Shown here piece after piece: positions 41,412 through 52,900 of a stretch of DNA of 64,000 nt. This DNA is from Perkinsus olseni (Eukaryota > Perkinsozoa > Perkinsida > Perkinsidae): contig JABANP010000071.1 in NCBI GenBank assembly GCA_013115135.1, forward strand, positions 1-64,000. The letters run 5' to 3'. The notes under the pieces were generated by a model. The model did no database searches, was not told where the DNA came from, and saw only the letters and a list, made by a program, of their open reading frames with translations. A program made the translations under genes and the position numbers. The number at the start of each line of letters is the position of its first letter. The stretch's first letter is position 1.

Positions 41412-41985
41412 TCATCCACCGTTATACCGCCGGCACCTGCCTCCGGTCAGCCATTGCGTTGTACAAGGTTTCTGGTAGCACGTCGTGCTCGGCAGCTACG
41501 CAAGTAGCATTTCCGCCTTCTCCGCCCATGACTTCCCAACCTTTGAGTTTACACGAGATCGTAGCAAAGCGGGAAAGGACTTTGCCCATATAGCGAGGTC
41601 AATAAGGGAAAGGCGCCCATAAATGTAGCGCGCGCCGCAGCGCATCCGGGCCATGTGTGCGACACCAGACTAGTGTCACCACTGGTGACTCACCAGTGCT
41701 AGCGTAACGATTGACCAGCCGATTTGTAGAGCGCCACAACGTGGGGAATCCAAGTAGCGGGCCGAAGGCTGGCGATCCGGCTCTTTTGGAGTGCCGGCCA
41801 GAAGTTTGCTTACGTTCGACCCGAAAAGTGTCCACGTTGGGGCCGGTAAACGCGACAGGTAACTGGTTCGCGTACGTACCGCGCGCAGGAGACAAGAGCG
41901 TCTCGATCATTGAATCGATAAGACTCCCTGAGCTATCTAGGCATATTGCAGCATCGCCCTCATCCTAACGTGTTAACAAGACGTC

Positions 41986-42700
41986 ATGCAAGCCCCTCGT
42001 CAGGATCCTGTGCTTCATGGGCTTACGCAGCTTCGCTGCGGATCGGAGAGCCTCAGCCGCTCCCAGAATATATTGGTAAGCATTCATGGTACCGACATTT
42101 GTCACGCCTCGTTCAGGAAAATAATCCCTCAGCCTGATGCCTTGCTGGGAACCAAGAGATTAGGCAATCCTGGACGTAAGAACCCGCTCTCTGGTGTCGT
42201 CAGCATGTCAGATGTCATGCTATCTCAGAAGGCGGCGTCTACCAGAGACCTATAGGTGAATGTGGGGCTGATTTATCCAACTGCACTTGCACCTATCCTG
42301 CGGGTCTCGTGGGTGCTAGTGTGAGCAGGGAGTCGTCGGTCTGTGGTCCAGAATATCCTGGTTGGAATGCCTGGTCTAAGTGCAGCCTGCCAGACGATCC
42401 GGGTGTGCCCTCAGTTGGCATCTACTCTCAGGATAAAAGCCATTACATCGCGGTCGTCTGTACGGAGGGGTGCTCAGAAGCTAGAAGCTGCCCCAATCCG
42501 CCCGTCGGGTCGGTGGAATGCCAACCCTTCGCAGCTTGCTTCATCAGCCGCAGTGATGATAAAGTGAGCCGGCTTGAGCTTCCGCAGGCGAAAGTGAGGT
42601 TCATGATTCCCCTACTCATTTCCAGGACTGCCCAGGACCGGAAGGAATCTGCCAACCAGTTGACCAGCCTAAGGGAACAGCCTGTATGTACAAGCTTTAG
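41986..42700 (+). pseudogene. Cysteine-rich gene P7 with frameshifted signal peptide
   Basis: Exons 41986-42075, 42117-42175, 42229-42320, 42432-42563 and 42626-42700. The splice sites match P1, but exon 1 has one extra C (GCCCCTCGT where P1 has ACCCTCGT). The first ATG is therefore out of frame and the hydrophobic leader is lost. A downstream ATG at 42017 restores the frame but gives MGLRSFAADRRASAA without a leader. The last cysteine of exon 4 is Arg (FISRSDDK). The rest is open to the stop at 42700. Either a pseudogene, a non-secreted variant or an assembly error in a C-run. Confidence 0.65.
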
Positions 42701-43442
42701 GTCCAGCACGGTTGCTGTATGGAGAACGTCCAGGCATCCGCCACTCCAAGTCGATTTAGACTCAACTAAATTTTCAGTCCGTTGTCTGGTCACTTCATTG
42801 CTTTTAATGATCAGAATTGCCAGAATGTCATCTTTGTACAACTTTTTCTTTAAGAGATCAGTGACACAGAATCATCCGCCTGTTAAGCTTCCACTTATTG
42901 TACCAGGGAGATATTTGCTGTATACGCCAACTCGGCCAGGAGCATTCGGTGTTTGAGGTTCTCGAGGTGGACGTACCAAGGCTCTTTCGAGTTTGCTTTG
43001 TCGCGTTTCACTTAGTTCCGCGGAGAAGCAGGGAAACTTCTCTAATGGACGGTTCCGTCACATCTCAGTTCAAATCACACATGAACCGATAACTGAGCAG
43101 TCTAAATCAAGGGGCTGCTTTCATTACTCGTCGAGTGGCAGCAAGAACTCGGTTCAGGGAGAACAAAGGTGCCCCCAGCGCATGCATCAACAGGCCAGTA
43201 TATACTGAGATGCGGACGAGCTCTGGGGTGATCATACGTCGATAACTGATACTTCAGAAGTCGCCAATGAGCAAAACTGAAACTCACCAGCGCCAAGGAC
43301 GATACACAAACCTAAACGTCTAAGAGACACGCCGACCGAAGCATTCGACGGTAGATTCACATTCGTAGCTGAACCTGTCGCGATTGACGGACGACCAAGT
43401 TGCACCCTCGGAACGAAATCAATCTCAGAGTATCTTTGAGAA

Positions 43443-43571
43443 TAAGACAACTCTATGTTCGAAGCGGCCCTCGACTGTTAGCAGTTGCCCGAAGCCACCT
43501 GTTCAAACCGCCGGATGCCAGCCATTTCTCCCGTCGTTCGTTCATCGGCTGAATCGCATACTACGATAACA
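43443..43571 (+). pseudogene. Exon-4 relic, duplicate of 9052-9180
   Basis: Same NKTTLCSKRPSTVSSCPKPP frame without an exon 5. Confidence 0.45.
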
Positions 43572-43579
43572 AGTTGTTA

Positions 43580-43765
43580 TTAACAAGTGCCAACAAAACA
43601 GGAAGGCTTTTTATTATAACGATCGGGTATATAAAATAATGGATCTTTGTGACATGCATTCGTGTGGTAGTAGAATGAATTGCCGGTAGACCTTGTCGTC
43701 ACACTCAGCACAGTAGCGCCACGAACACACCATATCACCAGTCGCAACGGCGATGAACTTTCCAT
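43580..43765 (-). other. Conserved S74 3'-flank segment next to the live gene
   Basis: As 6206-6388. The overlapping cysteine-rich frame keeps its Trp codon here. It lies about 150 bp downstream of the S74 stop codon and may be its 3' UTR or a separate small gene. Confidence 0.3.
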
Positions 43766-43907
43766 TATCGAGAAGTCATCACATCACGCAGGGAGGTAAC
43801 ACGGGCACACTTGAAAGAGGAGTTGCAGAACGCGCTTAAATAAAATGTTACATAAATATGACAAGACGATTGTAAACAATCGCCTGCGCATAAACGCTAT
43901 GGAGGAG

Positions 43908-46900
43908 TTATCCATTCCATAGACGAGTCTCGCCGCGTTCTGCTGATTGCGATGTGACGTTTACGGTACCGTTAGTGTACAGGAGATGCTCGAGTAGGTG
44001 GGCCTCGAATCTGGCTTGCAAATCAGTCAGACGCTCCTCGAGCTCTCGTATTCGTGACTGAGAAGAAGAACCGTCGTTGGGGAGTCCAGTATACTTTTAG
44101 CGAGGATAAAGGGTATGAGACATATGCCCGGACTCGAGCAAGTGCAAAAAGACTCACCTGCTGTTCCTGTACTGCGCCAGTCAATATTGCAATCAAGTCC
44201 TGGTATAAGACTGAAAGGGTATCTTGTCCTTCAGAGCGATGGACAACCTCGGGCAACAACCGTTCCAAGTCCTGAGGAAATGAAGATACGCGAATGGCAG
44301 TAGCCACTGATCCACGGCTGCGGAAAAAGTTCTTTCCCTCACCTGAGCAATGAAACCGAATCGTCGCCTTTCAGCTTCAGCTTGAACCTCCGACTCTAAC
44401 TTGAAAGCGACCGGTCGAAGCTCTCGTAGAAGTTGCGAGGCCGGCCCTTCACTATCGGGAACTGATTCCTCATCTGTGGGCTCCAGGGCGACAGAGAGCG
44501 GTGTGATGTCTCGCTTCAAGCGACGATCACTCGTTGTCAATGCAACATCGGCAGTCCAGGTACCTACGTACGGATGAATTCCAACGGAGCCGACGAGGGG
44601 ATGAGAAGATAGAGCCTACCGTGTAATGTGCCTGTGCCTGCGTCCGTTGCTGATATGACTCGAGTCGAACCAGCATATAACTGGAAGCTGCCCAAGCGAA
44701 CGAAGCTTCTAACCGACAAGCTACTGCCGAACGTCGCGAAGTCAACGACGGAGAGCTTGCTGCCTAGTCTCGCGAATGACCGCAAGGACAAGGACGATCC
44801 GAAGGTTGCCACTTGTATAACAGATAGCTGGTTCGCGTACGTATTGGTGAGCACGCTCAGGGCTGATCCCAGGTGTGCCGTATCCCGTAGCGATAGGACG
44901 CTACCCAAGCGTGCGAAGCTCCTCAATGAGATGGAGCTTCCGCAGTTTGCTGTGTCTAGAACGGACAGGCTGCCGCTAACCCTTGCGTAAGACAGTGTCG
45001 AAAGGCTGCTTCCGAGCTGGACGAGGTCGGCAGATGAGAGCTGGTTGACATACGTGGCGTCAGTTACAGTCAATGTGGATCCAGCACTTAGTTGTCCCAG
45101 AACGGATATGCTGCTGCCCAAGCGAGCGAAGGACCGTAGCGACAGTGTGCTTCCAAAGCTGGCGAAGTTCGTTATTGACGTGACGCTTCCTAGTCTGGCG
45201 AATGACCGCAGAGATATAGAGGAGCCGAAGTTCACCAAGTCCAGAACAGACACCTTATTGACGTAGGCGTAGTCCGTGGTGCTCTGCACCGACCCACAGT
45301 TCAGTGAGCTGGTCACCGACAAGCTACTTCCAACTCTCGCGAAGGAGCGCAAGGATAGCGAGCTGCCGAATGACGAGAAATCGTAGACAGAAAGCCTGCT
45401 ACCAAGGCGTCCGAAGCTTCTCAACGATAGTGTTGACGCGAAGTTTACCAAGTCCAGCACGGACACCTTGTTGACGTAGGTATACGCTGTGGCGCTCTGA
45501 ACTCCACCAAAGTGCGTCACGCCTTGGACACTAAGCGAACTTCCAAGCCTCGAGAAACCTCGCAGAGACAAAGAGCTGCCGAGGTCAGCTGAGTCGATCA
45601 CAGAGAGCTTGGAACCGAGTCGAGCGAAGCTGCGCAGGGAGAGACTCGAGCCAAAGGCAGCTGATCCGACAGCTGAACATGCACCGCCCAGCCGAGCAAA
45701 GCTCAGCGCAGATAACGATGAGCCACCGGTAGCAGTTGACGAGACTGAAATGGAACTTCCCAATCTACCCACCGCCCGCAGCGATAGAGAACTGCCGAAG
45801 CTGGAAAAGTCGAACACTGATAGCTTTCCGCCCAGTCTGCCGAAGCTCCGCAAAGATAAACTCGACCCGATGTGGGCGGCCCCTAGTGTGCTGACGGTGT
45901 CGCCGACACGGGCATATCCCAATGCCGACAGACTAGAGCCACACTCGGCCGCAAGATGCACAGAGAGGCTGCTGCCGAGGCGCGCGAAGGACCTCAGTGA
46001 CAGAGAGCTGCCTAAGTGACCTTCGGCGATGACAGATACTTTGTAGACCGAGCCCATACGGGCTAGGCCCAGAACGGATAAGTCGCTGCCGAGACGACCC
46101 GTAGCCCGCAGTGACAGTGAGCTGCCACACTGAGCGTAGTCGAGTACGCTAACCTTGCTCGAAAGTCTAGCAAACGACCTCAGTGAGAGTGATGAGCCGA
46201 AACTGACTGAGTCAGCGGTAGACAGCGCAGCGCTGAACCTCGCAACACCGAGGGCCGACAGCACAGAAGATGCGTGAAGTGCGCCTGTCATCGACAGGCC
46301 GCTCCCTAGGCGGGCGAAGGATCGGAGAGATAAGCTCGAAGCAAGGTCGACCGAATCAGTGATAGAGAGGGCCGCCGTAGATCCGCAGCGGACATAGCCC
46401 AGGACGGACAAGCTGCTGCCTAGTCTGGCATGCCCTCTGAGGAGAAAGGGAACTGCCGAGACTGATCTTATCGATAACCGACAGCTTGCTTCCCAGACGA
46501 GCGAACGATCTCAGGGAAAGCGACGAGGCAAGAGTGGCCTGCTCCATGACCGACACATGCCCGCCGACCTTAGCTGAGCTCAGTGTGGAGAAGACACTTC
46601 CGGCAGTCACCGTGGAGGCTACCGATACGCTGCTGGACAACCGGGCGAAGGACCTCAGAGACAGGGAGCTTCCGAAAGTGCCACTGTCCACCACCGAGAT
46701 GGCGCTCGCAGCTCGCGCTACGCCGATCAGGGAAACGCTGCTGCCGAGCCTAGCAAGACTACGCAGTGAGAGGCTCGATCCCAGATTGGCTGAATCAAGA
46801 GCTGATACTCCACACCCTAGCCGAGCATTACTAATGGCACTCAGCGAGGACGAGCCAGTGATAGCTCCGACGAGGGAAAGGCTGCTGCCGAGCCGAAGGA

Positions 46901-49900
46901 AGCTCCTTAGAGACAGGCTGCTTCCGAGAGCGGAACTGCCAAATGCCGAGAGGGAAGCGGCAACCCTTGCGAAGGAGCCGAGCGAGAGGCTGGAGCCGAG
47001 ATGTATCCAGCTAACGATGGACACCGAGCCACCAAACCTGCCACCACTCATAGCAGACATGGAGCTGCCCAATCGAGCGAAGGACCGCAGAGAGAGGGCG
47101 CTTCCGCACGAGGAGAGACCAACCGCGGACAGAGCTGAAGATAGCTTTGCGCTACCCAGAGCACTCACACCGCTGCCAAGACGAGCGAACTGGCGCAGAG
47201 AGAGGCTGCTCCCGAAGGACACCTCCTCGAGCACAGATAGCCTACCGCCGACTCGTGCAAATGATCTGCAGCTCAGAGTGCTTCCGAAAGTAGCGTAGTC
47301 CACCGTAGAAAGGGCGCTCGAGATACGGACACTTGCTAGAGCGCTTATGCTCGATCCAAGCCGAGCAAAGCTGCGGCAAGAGATGGAGCTAGCCAGCGTA
47401 GCGAAGGCGATCGTAGATAGTTTGTAGACCGAGCCGACTCTGGCGAGGCCAAGAACCGACACGGAGCTACCAAGTCTGCATGCTGCTCTTAAAGACAACG
47501 AGCTGGCAAGGTTGGCGTAGTCCAAAGCTGAGCACTTACTGCCGAGCCGCGCGAAGGATCGCAGTGATAGGGATGATCCAAACACTGCAGCTCCCAAGGA
47601 CCGATAGAGAGTCGCTCAGGCGCGTAAGTGTTTGTACAGTGAGAGCGCTCTGCACTCTGACTGCGCCGAGGACCGACACGGAGCTGCCGACGCGAGCAAA
47701 GGAGCGCAATGACAAGCCAGATGCAAGAGCCGAGCTTCCAATGACGGAGAGCTTGTAGACCGATCCAATACGGACAAGCCCCAGGACCGAGACCGAGCTT
47801 CCGAGCCGTGCAGCAGATCTCAGGGACAACGATGAACTCAGGGTTACCTCGCTAAGAGCGGACAGCTTGCTGCCCAGTCGTGCGAAGCTTCGCAAAGACA
47901 TCGAACTCGCGATAGCTGCCTCAGAGAGTAGACTGAGCTTACTCCCCAAACGAGAGTATGACCGTAGTGACATAGAGCTACCGAAGTGGGCAGCACAAAT
48001 GACGGAGATACTAGACCCAACATGAGCCCCTCCAACTGCCGAGAAGCCACTCGCAAGGCGACCAAAGGATCTTAGTGAGAAGCTACTGCCTAGCGTGGCG
48101 AAGTCGAGCAACGACGTGCTGCTTCCAAGACGCGAGAAGCTTCTCAAAGATAGAGAGGAGCCGAATGCAGCTTGACCGAGGATGCTCGTAGACTCTCCGA
48201 TGCGGGCTGATGCTAGGATTGATAAGGCTGAGCCTAGCTGGGCTGAGGAGGTAACCGAGAGGCTGCTTCCGAGCCGACCGAACGACCGTAAGGATAGGGA
48301 GCTGCCCAAAGCAGTCGAATCAAAGGTCGACATCTTGGCTCCTAATCTGGAGAAGCTTCTCAGCGAGAGAGAAGACCCGAACTCGACCTGGCCGAGTGCA
48401 CTCAAGGTAGAGCCGAGCTCCGAAGCTGCGAGGGTTGAGAGAGCAGAGCCTATCACTGTAGAGCTTGTGAGGCTCATAGAGCTCCCGAGCCTCGCGAAGC
48501 TACGAAGGGACATACTGCTGCCGAGCTCAATGCGATCTTGGACCGAAAGGACACCGCCAAGTCGTGTGAAGGCACGAACCGAAAGGGCTGAGCCTATGTT
48601 GGTGAAGGAGACTGCGGATATCGAAGCCCCCAGTTTGATGAAGCTTTCAGCCGAGACTGACCCGCCGAGGCGCATGTAGTTGCGCATCGATATCGAGCTG
48701 CCGAGGATGGCGAAGTCCAAGACACTGAGTTTACTGCCCAACCGACCAAGAGACCGGAGGGATAACGAGGAGGCCAGGTTGAGCAGAGGAAATAGCAGAC
48801 AAGCTGCTGCCGCAGACGCCGGAACCCGAGGATAGACATCGACGATCCGAGGCGGGCGAAGCTCCTCAGCGACAGGCTACTCCCCATCGTAGACGAATCT
48901 AGTATGCTTATCTTCGATAAGGAACCAACCCGGCATAGTCCGAAGACACTCAAGCCGCTTCCTAGGCGTGCCGCCCCTCCTCAAAGACAAGGAACTGGCG
49001 CATGTCGCTGCGTGCAGGATGGACAGCTTGCTAGCTAGACGAGCGAACGATCGCAGAGACAGGCTTGATCCGAAGGTAGTCGCAGCAAGTGCAGACACTG
49101 CTCCGCTCAATCGACTGTGTTCAAGAGCTGACAGGGTAGAGCCAACATGAACTCCACCCACAACAGAGATGCTGCTACCCAGCCGAGCGAAGCTTCGCAT
49201 CGAAACGGAGCTGCTCAGCTGCGCGTAGTTCAGTACACTGATCTTAGACGAGAGCCTAGCGAATGACCGCAGCGACAGAGAGGAGCCCAGGGTCACAGCG
49301 TCGAGAGCTGAAACACTGCTCGAGGCCTTGGTCAGGCCGAGGATTGACAGGTCGCCAGATAGTCTTACAGCCGAGGTCGTGGATACCGCACTTCCCAACC
49401 TAGCAAAGCCTCTCAAAGAGAGCGAGGAGCCCAGCGAGGTAGACGCTATGACAGAGAGCTTGTAGAGAGAGCCAACCCGTGCTAGGCCGAGGACAGAAAC
49501 GCCGCTGCCGATCCTTGAGAAGGATCGGACAGACAGAGAGCTGCCAAGGCTCGCCATATCCACGGCGCTGTATTTACTGCCGAGACGTGCAAAGCTTCTC
49601 AGAGACAAGGTGCTACCTAGATGCGTCGCTCCCCAGTACGGAGGCAGCATCCCCTAGCCTAGCGGCCGCAACGGCAGACAGGGTGGACCCGGCGTGTGCT
49701 GGTGCCGTGACCGATACGCCACTGCCGAGCCGAGAGAAGCTTCGTACAGAGATGGAGCTACCGAGGTCGGCGTAGTCGAGGAGGCTGCAGCGAGAGGAGA
49801 AGCGGCTGAAAGAGCGAATGGATATCGTTGACCCACAGCGCGTAGCGTCGAGAACGGACAGGCTTCCGTGGAGCTTGGCAGTGCCTAGCACTGAATAGCC

Positions 49901-52900
49901 GCTGCCGAGTCGAGCGAACGATCGAAGCGACAGGGAAGACGCTAGACTGGTACTAGCAATCGTTGACAGAGCATAGCACGAGCCGATGCGAGCCAGACCC
50001 ACAACCGACAGGCCGCTTCCAAGACGAGCAGTGCATCGTAGCGATAAGGCGCTGCCAAGAGCCGCATAGTCGAGAACACTGACCGCACCACAGAGCCGGG
50101 CGAAGGAGCGGAGAGATAGCGAGGATCCCAGTGAAGCCTCGGACATGGCCGAGATGGCTCCACCGAATGTAGCTGCTCCGAAGAGCGACATAGAGCTCCC
50201 GAACCGGGAGTAGGACCGCAGGGACACTGTGCTGCCTAGAGTCAGACTGTCGAAGCACGACAAGCTCTGGAAGGAGCCACATCTGAGCAGTCCATGGACC
50301 GACAGGCCGCTACCAATACGAGTGGCTGCTCTGACGGATAAAGAGCTCCCAAGCACGAGGAAGTCGAGCACGGAGACATGCCCACTCACACGGCCGAAAC
50401 TGCGGAGGGATAGCGAGGAACCAAGCGAGCACCAGTTGATGACCGAGGCCGAGTCGGCTAGTCGAGCGCTCGACCGGAGTGAGAGAGAGCTGCCGAAGTT
50501 CACGTAGTCCAAGGCAGTGAGCTTACTGCCCAGTCTAGCGAAGGACCTCAACGAAAGCGAGGAGGCCAAAGTGTTAGCGGCGACAACGGAGAGCTTGTAG
50601 GCAGAGCCGACTCGAAGGAGTCCAAGCACCGATACTCCACTGCCGACCCGTGCGTAGTTCCGCAACGACAAGGATGAGCCCAGATTCACCGCGGACAGAA
50701 CTGATGCAGTGTAGACAGATCCGGTTCGGGCGAGGCCAAGTACACTAGCGCTGCTGCCCAATCTTGCAAACGCCCTGAGGGAAAGAGAACTCCCGAAGGC
50801 CGTCTGGGCGAGAGTGGAGAGCGCAGACGATAGACGAGCTGTCCTCTTGAGAGAAAGGCTCGAACCGAAGCTGGCCGCTCCCAGGACGGAGAGGCTACCT
50901 GCCATACGGACGCCCATAGCGGTGGATACCGAGCTACCGAGCCGTGCGAACGACCTCAGCGAGAGAGACGAGCCTAGCTCGCCCTGTGCAATCACCGACA
51001 AAGATGCGCTGGCATAGGCATCGCCAAGTAGAGATAGAGAGCTGCCCAACCTGGCGAATGACCGCATGGATAGGGAGCTTCCAAGGTTGGTACAATCGAA
51101 GGCACTCAGCCGACCACCGACCCGAGCGAAGTTCCGCACTGACAGTGTTGAACCGAAGCTCATAGCATCGAGAGCGCTGAGAGTGGAAGACACTCGAGTG
51201 CTCCCCAGGATGCTAGCTCCTGAGCCTAGACGAGCGAAGGACCGAAGGGACAAGCTAGGAGGCCAGGCATCCCTGATCGATCGTGGAAAGCTTATAGAGG
51301 GAACCAAGCCGAGCCAAACCAGTGACGCTGAGGCCGCTCCCCAGACGGGCAAGTCCACGAAGAGACAACGCTGAGCTCAGGAGCGTGCAGTCGATGGTTG
51401 AGGTACTGCTACCCAGTCTTGCGAAGGAGCGCAGAGAGAGCGATGAGCCGAAGGTGGCTTTCTCGAGGCAAGAGGTCTCGCTTCCCAAACGGGCGAAGGA
51501 CCTCAAGGATAGAGAAGAGCCGAAAGTAGCAGCGCGAGCGACAGAGACGCAGCTCGCCAGCCTCGTTCCAGCGGTAAGGGAGAGGGAAGAGCCCAACCGA
51601 GCAGCACTTCTCAGCGACAATGAGCTGCCGAACATAACACCATCCATGACGCTCAGGCGACTTCCGAGACTTGCAAGGGACCGCACCGAGAAGGACGACC
51701 CGAGACAAGTGGCGTCCAGTACCGACAAGGCGCTGGCGAAATGAACCTCGTTCTGGATAGATAGGGTGGATCCGCCCGACAGTGCCGATCCGGCCACGCT
51801 GAAAGCGCTCCCGAAGCGGACGAAGCTCCGAACGCTCAGGCTACTGGAAAGGCAAACGTAGTCAATCGACTGACAGCTTGCTGCCGAGCCTTGCGAAGCT
51901 GCGGAGCGATAGAGACGAGCCCAAGTGTGTCGATCCGAGAACGGATACAGTATCACCCAGGCTTGCAGCAGCAGTGGCCGACAGACTTGAACCAAGCCGC
52001 ACTAGGCCACGTAGAGACAAGCTGCTCGAGATCGTGGCAAGGTCGCATATAGTCACACTGGAACCTAGTCGACCGAATGACCGAAGCGACAGCGATGAGC
52101 CGAACGACGCGCTACCGAGGGTGGATAAAGTTCCCCCGAAGCTAGAATCAGCGCTTACGGATAGAGAGCTCCCCAGCCTGGAGAAGGACCTCACCGATAG
52201 GCTGCTGCCAAGCTCGGTGTAGTCAACGACCGAAATGGCGGAGATCGAGCCGAAACGGAAAAGGCCGACGATAGAGAGGCTACTCCCCGCTCGCACGGCA
52301 GACCGTACTGATAAGCTCGATCCGAGGCTCACATAGTCTAGGACGGTAAGCTTACTGCCGAGCCTAGCGAAGGATCGAAGAGACAGAGAGCTTGCCAAAG
52401 TAGTCTGAGAGATCGCAGTCAATGAGCTGCCCAGCATAGAGGCACCGAGAGCGGACACCGAATCTCCAGCGCGAACAACCCCAATGATAGAGATGCTGCT
52501 ACCGAGCCTAGCCGCACAACGCAGCGAGAGGCTGCTGCCGATGGTGGCGGCGTCGAGCACACTCATTTTGCTGGATAGACGGGAGAATGATCTCAGGGAG
52601 AGCGATGAGCCGAAGGCTAGAGCCCCGATTATCGACACCTTGCCGGAGACGGAGCTGTCCAGTGCTGCACTAAGCGAGCTCCCGAGGCGAGCAGCGGCTC
52701 TGAGTGATAGTGAGCTACCGAGGTTGGCGTAGTCGAGAGCAGTGAGCTTGCCGCCCAGACGTGCTAGTGAACGGAGAGAGAGCGACGATCCGAAGTTAGC
52801 GAAGCTGACGACCGAGATCGAATCTGATAACTTGCACTGGCCCAGAAGGGAAGCGGACGAGCCTAGCCTGGCAAAGGATCTGACTGACAAGGGCTGACCC

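Larger units (their letters stand above)
41877..44846. repeat. Tandem unit U8, containing the live S74 3' end
   Basis: Starts CCGCGCGCAGGAGACAAG and carries cysteine-rich copy P7 and the S74 gene end. In this unit alone, the sequence past GCGTACGTA (44846) continues into more repeats (TTGGTGAGCACG...) instead of another unit start. This identifies where the duplicated segment was cut out. Confidence 0.7.
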
